The notes under the pieces are model-generated. The model saw only the letters and a program-made list of their open reading frames with translations, was not told the DNA's origin and ran no database searches. From assembly GCF_006517235.1 (NCBI RefSeq), contig NZ_CP041188.1, positions 1,612,001-1,676,000 of the forward strand: 64,000 nt of DNA, read 5' to 3'. Shown here piece by piece: positions 57,544 to 64,000 of the stretch (positions within the stretch are counted from its first letter, which is position 1; every line of letters starts with the position of its first letter). This DNA comes from Pseudarthrobacter sp. NIBRBAC000502772 (GTDB lineage: Bacteria > Actinomycetota > Actinomycetes > Actinomycetales > Micrococcaceae). The position numbers and the translations under genes were made by a program.

Positions 57544-60500
57544 GCCGGGCCCGCTCGTCCCGGTACTCCTGGATGGTCATGTTCCGCAGCTGCGAATCGT
57601 CGCCGTTGGTGTTGGCCACGAACCCCACATGGGAGACAAAGGGCTCGATCACATGGATCTTCTGCAGGGGAGTGACGATCAGCAGCTGCAGCTTCATCCG
57701 CTGGAACAGCTCCAGCCCATACCGGGCTGACTCGTCGGAGCCGCGGCCGAACGCCTCATCAATGACCACGAACCGGAAACTGCGGCCACTGCCGGCGTTC
57801 TTACCGGCACCCTTGCCGGACGCCAGCCCGAACTGGAACGCCAGGGCGGCCGCGAGAATCGTGTAGGCGAGCTTCTCCTTCTGGCCACCGGACTTGCCGC
57901 CCGAATCCGTGAAGTGTTCAAATTCCTCGCCGGTTTCGGTCCATTTTTCCGAGGCGGAGAACGTGAACCAGTTCCGGACGTCCGTGACCTTGGCGGTCCA
58001 GCGCTCGTCGAGGGTGGTGTAGCCGTCCCGGCCCCGGAACCGCTCGATCAGGCGCGCCACCTGCAGGTACTTCTGCTCGGAGTACTGGTCATCGTCGCCG
58101 ATGGTCCCCTCCGAACAGGCCCGCAGGTCCAGGCCGAACTGCCGGACGTCCAGGTCGGTGCTGTTCTGGTGCTCCAGCTGGATGTGCCGGCCGGTGTTGT
58201 ACTCAATCCCGGCCAGGGACAGGTTGATTTCGCCGATGCGGTTCACGATGTCCTGCCGGCGGCTGTCCAGGAACGCGTTGAACGCCACCACCTCGTGAAT
58301 GGTGTTCTGGTTCAGGGACTCCTTGAAGTGGGCCTCAAAGCGCGGGAGATCGTTGCTGACCAGCTGCTCCAGCAGCTTGCCGAACTCGCCGGCGGACTCC
58401 AGGGCGGCGTCAATCTCCGTGGTCTCGTTCGGGTACTTGTTCCGGAACTCGGCCATGAGCCGGACGGTCTTCTCGGCGGCCCGGGTGATCTGTTTGGACA
58501 GTGCGTCGATGGTGTCTGTCAGCCCGGACCGGACGGAGCTTTCGACGGTGCCGGTGTTTTTGTAGGTGAGCGGTTTGCCGGCGAGTTCCGCGGCGGCCAG
58601 CCTTGCGACGGCGGCCAGCACGCCGCCGTCGTCCGTCAACGGGGTCTCCCGCAAGACGTCGCGGCAGTCCTCGATCGCCTCCACGATGTCCTTGGCCGAG
58701 CCCTCGTTGGAGCCGATCCGCCGCTGGACATCATCGGCCCGCACCTGCAGGCGATCCAGCTTTCCGGTGAGCTCGGCTTCCTTCGCCGTCAGCTGCCGCA
58801 GCACATCGCTGGTGGACTCCAGCTGGGCCTTCTCCGCCTTGAGCTCCTCGATGCGGCGTGCTGTGAGCTGCCAGCTGAGCTCGGCGAAGTCCGACACCGC
58901 CCCGATGATGCCCAGCTGCTGGTTCTGCCGGCCGATGGCGCCCAGGGAATCGTTGACCCTGGACAGCTGGCCGGCCACCACGCTCAGCTGGCCCTGGACC
59001 TCGTCCTGCTCGGTACGGAAACGGCTGATCTTGTCCAGGTTGTCCCAGCCCAGGACGTAGTTCCGGCGGTCCGAGAGCTCCTGCCGGTCATCCTTCTCGT
59101 GCCGGCCGCGGCCGCCCTTGAGCTGGCCGTTGGCGGTCAGCGCCTTGGAGCGGCGGCGGAAGTCCTCCAGGGTGTCGCAGCAGAAATAGTCGAAGCGGCT
59201 GCTGAGCTCATCGAGCAGGAAATTGCGGAACGGCGTCCCCTGCTTGATGTCGATCTTCGCCGCCAGCGTGCCCGCCTCGGCCGGCTTCGGCGTGGACGAT
59301 TCGCCGATCTTCAGGTACACCAGCCGGCCGCGCAGGTTGTTGCCGTCCACCCAGCCGCTCACAGCCGCATAGTGCTCCGACGGCACCAGCAGCGACAGGG
59401 CAAAGCCGCGCAGTGTGCGTTCGGCGGCGCCTTCCCACGCCGCTTCGCCGTCGCGGACGCGCAGCAGCTCACCGGCGTACGGCAACTCTGATTCCTGGAT
59501 GCCGGTACCGTCGCAGAGCCGACGGCGGAGCTCCACCTGGGGGCGCGGCAGCAGGTTGGGACGCGCCTGCAGGCTGGTCAGCTCCGCGGCGATGTCGCTG
59601 GCGCGACCGGTGAGTACCGTGCGTGTCATGGTCAGTTCGGTGCGGGTGTCCTGCACTTCGTTGGCGGTGGCGGCGAGGTCCTTTTCGACGTCGGCGAGCC
59701 GGGCCCGGTTGGCGTCGAACTGGACGCGGTCCGCCGGGGCCTGAAGACCGAGCTCTGCCGCGGCTTCGGCATACTTTTCGAAGCGAACCCGCTGCGCCCG
59801 GGACTCCTCGCCCAGCCGCGCGGCCTCCGCCTCGATGGCGGCCAGCCGGCCGCCGCCGTTGCCGCGGATATCTTCCTTCACGGCGGCCAGGTCCAGGCGG
59901 AGCTGAGTGATTTCGGTGGCCAGTTTGCCGCTGTCCTCCTGCAGCCGGAGGCCGGTGTTCTGCAGTTCCGTCTGGTGTTCGATGCTCAGCTGCAGTTTCC
60001 GGTCCGTGAACCAGGGATGCAGCTGGTCCCGCTGTTGGCGGGCGAATTCGTCGTCGCGGCTCAGGGCGGTGTGCTGGGCGGCGCCCTCGGTGATGGGGGT
60101 GAGCAGGGCGATCTGGTCCTTGGCCCGGAGGACGGCGTCGTGGGCCTTCTTCAGGTCGTCGAAATGGTGGATGAGGTTGCCGATCCGGGCCTCGACGTCG
60201 TCTTCCTCGAGCATGTTGGTGCGCACGAAGTTGGTGATGTTCTCCACCTGCTTCATGGACACCGTGCGGTGGAACAGCTCCATGGCCTGGTTTCCGCTGA
60301 TGCCGAACTGCCGCTTGAACGCCGCCGCATACGGCTCGAACGTTTCATGGAGGGACGCACCCGCGGCACGGAGCTGCTTCTTCAGCTTCGCGGGGTCCTG
60401 GCCGAAGTTGGCGAAGTCCCCGGCGATGGACTGCTCGCCCTCCACCAGCGAGTAGAAGCGGTTGGGCTGGCCGGCTTCCTGGGTGGCCCAGAGGGTGATG

Positions 60501-60958
60501 GCAAGGGTGATTGATTTGCCCAGGACGGCATTATGGAAGACGCCCAGGACCACTGTGAGCTTGCCGGTCCCGCGCAGCGCAACTGGCTTGGAGTACTCGC
60601 CGCCGGCGCTCCGGGTGCTCTTGTGGAAACCCCGCACATACGACATCAGCGTGCGTTCCTTCTTCTGCGCACCCGCGGCCTTGTTGTACTCGATCCTGTT
60701 GGCCGGCAGCAGCAGGGTGGTGATCGCATCCACCACTGTCGACTTCCCGGAGCCGATGTCGCCGGTCAGCAGGCTGTTCGAACCGTCCAACCGGAACGTC
60801 CGCACCTCCTGGTGAAAGGTGCCCCAGTTGAGCAGCTCCAGACGGTGCAGCCGGAAGCCCGGGGGAGTGCCGGCGTCGTCCGCTTTTTCATCCAGGCTGA
60901 ACAGCATCTCCTGCTCGTCTGTCCCGCCTTTAACTGGGGTGGCCGTCTCGGTGGTCAT
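57533..60958 (-). CDS. jetC: Wadjet JetC, SMC/MukB-like ATPase
   Basis: 1141 residues. Walker A is GDIGSGKST at 66-74 and the signature SGGQKEK at 1023-1029. Walker B is FVVIDEAFGRGSDE around 1063. Long heptad-rich coils fill about 300-480 and 640-900, interrupted by a hinge-like globular region (FDYFCCDTLEDFRRRSKALT near 580-600). This is the condensin-like motor of the anti-plasmid complex. Start ATG 60958 overlaps the jetB stop by 4 bp. Confidence 0.95.
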   Translation of the reverse strand: MTTETATPVKGGTDEQEMLFSLDEKADDAGTPPGFRLHRLELLNWGTFHQEVRTFRLDGSNSLLTGDIGSGKSTVVDAITTLLLPANRIEYNKAAGAQKKERTLMSYVRGFHKSTRSAGGEYSKPVALRGTGKLTVVLGVFHNAVLGKSITLAITLWATQEAGQPNRFYSLVEGEQSIAGDFANFGQDPAKLKKQLRAAGASLHETFEPYAAAFKRQFGISGNQAMELFHRTVSMKQVENITNFVRTNMLEEDDVEARIGNLIHHFDDLKKAHDAVLRAKDQIALLTPITEGAAQHTALSRDDEFARQQRDQLHPWFTDRKLQLSIEHQTELQNTGLRLQEDSGKLATEITQLRLDLAAVKEDIRGNGGGRLAAIEAEAARLGEESRAQRVRFEKYAEAAAELGLQAPADRVQFDANRARLADVEKDLAATANEVQDTRTELTMTRTVLTGRASDIAAELTSLQARPNLLPRPQVELRRRLCDGTGIQESELPYAGELLRVRDGEAAWEGAAERTLRGFALSLLVPSEHYAAVSGWVDGNNLRGRLVYLKIGESSTPKPAEAGTLAAKIDIKQGTPFRNFLLDELSSRFDYFCCDTLEDFRRRSKALTANGQLKGGRGRHEKDDRQELSDRRNYVLGWDNLDKISRFRTEQDEVQGQLSVVAGQLSRVNDSLGAIGRQNQQLGIIGAVSDFAELSWQLTARRIEELKAEKAQLESTSDVLRQLTAKEAELTGKLDRLQVRADDVQRRIGSNEGSAKDIVEAIEDCRDVLRETPLTDDGGVLAAVARLAAAELAGKPLTYKNTGTVESSVRSGLTDTIDALSKQITRAAEKTVRLMAEFRNKYPNETTEIDAALESAGEFGKLLEQLVSNDLPRFEAHFKESLNQNTIHEVVAFNAFLDSRRQDIVNRIGEINLSLAGIEYNTGRHIQLEHQNSTDLDVRQFGLDLRACSEGTIGDDDQYSEQKYLQVARLIERFRGRDGYTTLDERWTAKVTDVRNWFTFSASEKWTETGEEFEHFTDSGGKSGGQKEKLAYTILAAALAFQFGLASGKGAGKNAGSGRSFRFVVIDEAFGRGSDESARYGLELFQRMKLQLLIVTPLQKIHVIEPFVSHVGFVANTNGDDSQLRNMTIQEYRDERARRAG

Positions 60959-61578
60959 GTGCGGTCCTCTTCCTTACTGCCGGTGACGGCTCCGCTGAGC
61001 GAGGCGCGGTAGTCAGCGAGCCGCGCGTCGAATTCCTCCAGCCACTGGGCATCCACGTAGGCCTTCAGGATCCGTGCTACTTCGTAGGTGCCCGTCTGGC
61101 CGCGGAGTTTCCGCAGGAAGCCCAGCTCCACCACCTTCTTGATGTTGGTGCTGAGCTGGTCCAGGATCCGCGCCTCGTTGCTGGATTCGGGCAGGAAAAC
61201 GGCCACCATGTCTGCGATGTCCTGCTCGGTCATGATGAGGCGCAGTTCGCTGCTGTTGGTGTCGAATTCGAGCATCCGGCCGCGGAGCAGCGCCAGGAGG
61301 AGGCTGACGTTGAAGGTGAGCGGGCGGCGGGGGATCAGCCGCGGCAGTGTGCCGTCCGGATCCTCGCGGGATTTCAGGAACGCGTAGCCCTCGGACTCGT
61401 CCAGGATCAGGTCAAGGCCCAGGACGGCCACGTAGTCGCGGACATGGGAGGACAGGCCCAGCAGCGACTGCCAGATCTTCTCGTCCGTCTCGGCGTAGAC
61501 CACGCCCTTGAAGAGCTTGGTGACGACGCCGGGAAGTTCCTCCGGCGTGTGTGTTTCGGCTGCGTCTGTGGTGGTCAT
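60955..61578 (-). CDS. jetB: Wadjet JetB (DUF4194, MukE-like)
   Basis: 207 residues of the DUF4194 family: KLFKGVVYAETDEKIWQSLL, then YAFLKSREDPDGTLPRLIPR, then RRPLTFNVSLLLALLRGRML, then VELGFLRKLRGQTGTYEVAR. It is a winged-helix kleisin-binding subunit. It overlaps jetA (61575-61578) and jetC (60955-60958) by 4 bp each, so the subunits are translationally coupled. Confidence 0.93.
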   Translation of the reverse strand: MTTTDAAETHTPEELPGVVTKLFKGVVYAETDEKIWQSLLGLSSHVRDYVAVLGLDLILDESEGYAFLKSREDPDGTLPRLIPRRPLTFNVSLLLALLRGRMLEFDTNSSELRLIMTEQDIADMVAVFLPESSNEARILDQLSTNIKKVVELGFLRKLRGQTGTYEVARILKAYVDAQWLEEFDARLADYRASLSGAVTGSKEEDRT

Positions 61579-63017
61579 GCCGGCCTCACGAAGATGATCT
61601 GTTCGACGGTGGCTTCCCGGATGCTGCCGTCCGGGAGCTGCCAGGACAACTGCTGTGACTCGTCCGGGTTAATGGACGCCCAGTCCGATTCGGTGGCGAG
61701 CTGGTAGTAGGCCACGAGCTCGGCCAGCCCCTGGGAGAGCGGATGGGCGGCCGCTACTTCGCCGAGGGTGGCCTGCTCGGCGCCGGCCAGGACGTCGTCG
61801 ATATTGGACTTCAGCCGCTCCGTGTCCACATGGAACTGGCTGAAGAGGGCGCCGGCGTCCACTTCCGTGTCGTTGGCTGCCACCACGACGTCGTCCACCA
61901 TGATCCGCCGGCTCGGCTCATACAGCGGCCGTTCGAAGGGGAGCGCGACCTCGACAGATTGAGCGGCGATCTCCGTAAAGACGCCCGACGGCGGCACCTC
62001 CCGGGTGCCCAGCGCGCCGGATTCGATGCTCCGGACGAGCTGCATGATGCGCTTGTTTTCCAGGTACACCTTGTCGTCCAGGAGCCGGCGCATCTGCTGC
62101 GAGAGCTGCCGGACAGTGGCCTGGGTCTGCTCGACGGCGGGTAGCCAGTCCTGGTGCAGATTGGTCACGGTGTGCAGGTTGTCCAGTTTGGCGAGGGCGT
62201 CGATCTGCGTGGCCCGCTGCAGCAGGTCCCGCAGTTCCGTTCGGAGCTGCGGGGACATCAGGTAGTCCCAGAAGCCCTGGAACGTTCGGCCCTGGAGGGA
62301 ACCGCTGATGTCCTGCTGGTTGGCGAAGATCGAGGCAAGGAGCTCGCCCTGGGTGCCGTCCCAGGTGGCGATCTGTTCACGGACCTGCCGGTCAAGCTTC
62401 CGGAAGTTCTGCTCCACCTCACGGAAATCGGAGAGCAGGTCCTTGGCCAGGGTGGTCAGCTGCTGGAAGTGGTCCAGGGCTTCCGGCGCAGTCATCACGC
62501 GGATGTTGCCGTCCTTGATCCGCTGCATCTCGGCGTCGATCCCGTCCCGCTGGCGCTGGAGCTCGGCGAGCCTTACCTCCGGATCGGTCTCGGACTGCTG
62601 GACCAGGGCCTTCAGGACGGCGAAGATGCTGGTCAGCCTGGACTGGGTGGCCACGAAGTCCCGCCCGCTCAGGCTCTCCACCCAGCGGACCACGTCCTCG
62701 GCGGCGGCGGTGAGATCGTAGCGCGGCTCGTCCTGGCCCGGGACGTAGTATTTCCGCAGCCAGGCCCGTTCCGGGGCCGCCCACTCATCCAGGTACTCAC
62801 CGGCCGGCCTAGGATACTTGTCCTCGCCGAAGACTTCACGGAGGCCGAACAGGACATCATCAAGGTGGTCAATGAGCTCCTGCCGGCCGATGTCCCGCTG
62901 GTTGGGTCCGGTGAAGGCCTTGATGAAGAAGCTGACGGCCAACGGGGCGTTCTGTGCGCGGAGCAGGGACCACCCTGCGTGGTTCTCACGCAGTGCGTTG
63001 ATGGCGTAGAAATCCAT
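61575..63017 (-). CDS. jetA: Wadjet JetA (DUF3375, MukF-like kleisin)
   Basis: 480 residues of the DUF3375 family: FYAINALRENHAGWSLLRAQ at the N-terminus, FIKAFTGPNQRDIGRQELID, RWVESLSGRDFVATQSRLTS and a helical middle. The conserved FQGFWDYLMSPQLRTELRDL and YEPSRRIMVDDVVVAANDTE follow. GAGGA stands before ATG 63017. It is the first gene of the operon. The upstream 128 bp hold the dispersed repeat and probably the promoter. Confidence 0.93.
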   Translation of the reverse strand: MDFYAINALRENHAGWSLLRAQNAPLAVSFFIKAFTGPNQRDIGRQELIDHLDDVLFGLREVFGEDKYPRPAGEYLDEWAAPERAWLRKYYVPGQDEPRYDLTAAAEDVVRWVESLSGRDFVATQSRLTSIFAVLKALVQQSETDPEVRLAELQRQRDGIDAEMQRIKDGNIRVMTAPEALDHFQQLTTLAKDLLSDFREVEQNFRKLDRQVREQIATWDGTQGELLASIFANQQDISGSLQGRTFQGFWDYLMSPQLRTELRDLLQRATQIDALAKLDNLHTVTNLHQDWLPAVEQTQATVRQLSQQMRRLLDDKVYLENKRIMQLVRSIESGALGTREVPPSGVFTEIAAQSVEVALPFERPLYEPSRRIMVDDVVVAANDTEVDAGALFSQFHVDTERLKSNIDDVLAGAEQATLGEVAAAHPLSQGLAELVAYYQLATESDWASINPDESQQLSWQLPDGSIREATVEQIIFVRPA

Positions 63018-63070
63018 GGCGTCCTCATGCAGGGTGCTGTTATTCCTAAGCTACACGGGGCGGTGACAGT

Positions 63071-63160
63071 GATCGAACTTGTCGTCCCCGGTTGATCGAG
63101 CCTGTCGGGATCCAGGGTTTCGACAAGCTCAACCACCGGGCGCACTCAACCACCGGGGGA
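63071..63160. repeat. Dispersed repeat cluster between jetA and vapC
   Basis: Four diverged units in both orientations (GATCGAACTTGTCG, GATCGAGCCTGTCGGGATCC, TTTCGACAAGCTCAACCACC, CTCAACCACCGG). The last provides the stop codon of vapC (SPGG-stop). The jetA promoter must lie within or beside this cluster. Confidence 0.8.
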
Positions 63161-63538
63161 TAGGACGTTCAGGCCTGCCTCGACGGCGGCAGCCAGGAGC
63201 TCAGCGTCATACGCCACCATTACGTCGGACTGCAGCCGGATGGCTGCGGCCAGATGGATGGCGTCGGCGCTTCGGAGCTTGCCGGGCAGGGCCGCCGCGT
63301 ACATAAGGTCCGAACGGGCAAGATCGACCAGGTTGATGGCTCCCAGGACCGTATTGACGGACTCGCCGGGAAATCCGCGGCGATGGGCCGCGCAATGAAG
63401 TTCCGTATAGAGGAGCATCGAAGCCACCAGCTGGTGGCCCTGGGCTGCCGCGGTTGAGAGGTAGTGGGCGGCCGCGGATGACTCTGGCTCTTCGACCACC
63501 AGCTTGAGGACAGCCGACGTTTCCAGGTAGATGATCAC
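63146..63538 (-). CDS. vapC: VapC-like PIN-domain ribonuclease toxin
   Basis: 130 residues. PIN acidic residues are in IIYLETSAVLKLVVEEPES (Glu6 replaces the commoner Asp), LYTELHCAAHRR, RSADAIHLAAAIRL and VAYDAELLAAA. It is a metal-dependent RNase of toxin-antitoxin type. ATG 63538 overlaps the antitoxin stop by 4 bp. The last codons derive from the dispersed repeat. Confidence 0.9.
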   Translation of the reverse strand: MIIYLETSAVLKLVVEEPESSAAAHYLSTAAAQGHQLVASMLLYTELHCAAHRRGFPGESVNTVLGAINLVDLARSDLMYAAALPGKLRSADAIHLAAAIRLQSDVMVAYDAELLAAAVEAGLNVLSPGG

Positions 63539-63801
63539 CGGTCCCCGCGGAGGTCAGCCAGGATCTCAGCAGTGCCGGCTTCTGACGGGACGCGCGGCAG
63601 CGTCTGGAAATCGACCGGCCCCTTGGCGGCTGGGCGGACCTGGCCCGCCAGCAGCAGCCGCTCAAAGGGTGACGCCGACGGCGGGATCAATGTAGCGGCT
63701 ATTTCGCCGTTGTTCGTGACGTCGATGGTTTCGCCGTTCTTAACGCGCTCCAGGATTTTGCTGCTCTGGTTGCGCAGCTCCCGGTGTGGGATGGTCGCCA
63801 T
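63535..63801 (-). CDS. Phd/YefM-type antitoxin of the VapC pair
   Basis: 88 residues. The N-terminal DNA-binding part is typical of Phd/YefM (IPHRELRNQSSKILERVKNG, then ETIDVTNNGEIAATLIPP). The C-terminal tail (FQTLPRVPSEAGTAEILADL) would wrap the toxin. GGAGG precedes the ATG. A short direct repeat upstream could be its operator. Confidence 0.9.
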   Translation of the reverse strand: MATIPHRELRNQSSKILERVKNGETIDVTNNGEIAATLIPPSASPFERLLLAGQVRPAAKGPVDFQTLPRVPSEAGTAEILADLRGDR

Positions 63802-63810
63802 GGTTACCTC

Positions 63811-63827
63811 CGTAGCAAGCGTAGCAA
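63811..63827. promoter_or_regulatory. Direct repeat upstream of the antitoxin gene
   Basis: CGTAGCAA occurs at 63811-63818 and 63820-63827 (period 9), overlapping the region just upstream of the ribosome site. It is a candidate antitoxin operator. Confidence 0.4.
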
Positions 63828-63858
63828 CCTGCGTGTCCGAGGGTAAGGATCAGTCACC

Positions 63859-63925
63859 GCGGGTTTCGGGAGGCTCGGTTTCGACAGGCTCAACCACCGC
63901 GGGTTTGGACAGGCTCAACCACCGC
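63859..63925. repeat. Dispersed repeat, three units
   Basis: Units GGTTTCGGGAGGCT, TTTCGACAGGCTCAACCACC and TTTGGACAGGCTCAACCACC stand in tandem and encode the C-terminal tail and stop of the hydrolase entering at the right edge. Confidence 0.85.
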
Positions 63926-64000
63926 CCGCTCCCAGTGCCGCCGGAGCAATTCAGCCAGCCGCTCGGGCTCGATCCGGTGTGGCGGATCAAAATGGTGGCG
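63890..64000 (-). CDS. Alpha/beta hydrolase, C-terminal part (continues beyond window)
   Basis: 36 codons are visible (RHHFDPPHRIEPERLAELLR, then HWERAVVEPVQTRGG). They match the end of the hydrolase at 53137 (RHHFDPPHRIEPDRLAGLLR) and include the catalytic His region. The last residues VVEPVQTRGG come from the dispersed repeat. The rest lies outside. Confidence 0.85.
   Translation of the reverse strand, partial: RHHFDPPHRIEPERLAELLRRHWERAVVEPVQTRGG

Noticed and set aside
10585..63925. Dispersed repeats considered as CRISPR repeats or att sites
   Set aside because: Units are scattered singly or in small tandems without spacers of constant size, and no integrase gene is near any of them.
1..64000. 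tRNA, rRNA, riboswitch and replication-origin signals
   Set aside because: No cloverleaf with a conserved T-arm, no ribosomal RNA sequence and no DnaA-box cluster was noticed by eye; a covariance-model scan would be needed to exclude small RNAs.

Overview
The window is high-GC actinobacterial DNA. Gene families, GTG/TTG starts with purine-rich ribosome sites, TANNNT-type -10 boxes and a dispersed GGTTGAGCCTGTCGAAAC-type intergenic repeat all point to the Micrococcales, most likely an Arthrobacter-like soil bacterium. The genus is inference. No rRNA, tRNA or CRISPR array was seen. The only insertion-sequence trace is a decayed istB at the left edge.

Layout. 0-5 kb: istB and glyoxalase-fold remnants, then a GAF-domain regulator divergent from a flavin monooxygenase and a butanediol-dehydrogenase-like enzyme, with an inverted-repeat operator candidate between them. 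5-20 kb: small membrane and secreted proteins, a membrane-anchored HNH nuclease, an excalibur lipoprotein, a CPA2-type antiporter, a frameshifted NERD protein, a hemerythrin-like protein, and an MFS pump with an aldo/keto reductase. 20-30 kb: secreted proteins: a subtilase whose anchor is in another frame, a 1,400-residue PKD/Ig-repeat protein, a metallophosphoesterase, and the Tat-exported phosphatase PhoD behind a PHO-box-like site. 31-42 kb: a catabolic locus. A DeoR regulator and a fused four-carbon acid sugar kinase/PdxA2 enzyme lie divergent from a Dpp-type ABC transporter, an aldo/keto reductase and a HpcH/HpaI aldolase, with a perfect palindrome between the two arms. 42-49 kb: a nucleoside or ribose salvage set (acetyltransferase, ribokinase, MFS transporter, frameshifted nucleoside hydrolase, GntR regulator) with a subtilase between the last two, then a secreted lipase.

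51-64 kb is defence-rich. It holds an HTH/nucleotidyltransferase pair resembling a toxin-antitoxin system, with a palindrome on its own promoter; a complete Wadjet operon (jetA-jetB-jetC-jetD, every junction overlapping); and a VapC/Phd-type pair. Two related alpha/beta hydrolase genes lie near 53 kb and at the right edge.

The most unusual property is an abundance of gene ghosts. Genes intact in this window (GAF regulator, monooxygenase, hemerythrin, HNH nuclease, phoD, subtilase, the dppC and aldolase genes) also occur elsewhere in it as short pieces with large internal deletions. PhoD alone has one intact copy and five remnants. The dispersed repeat lies at the 3' ends of several genes, often supplies their last codons and stop, and accompanies three phoD ends. 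This suggests repeated duplication followed by deletion, although misassembly has to be excluded.
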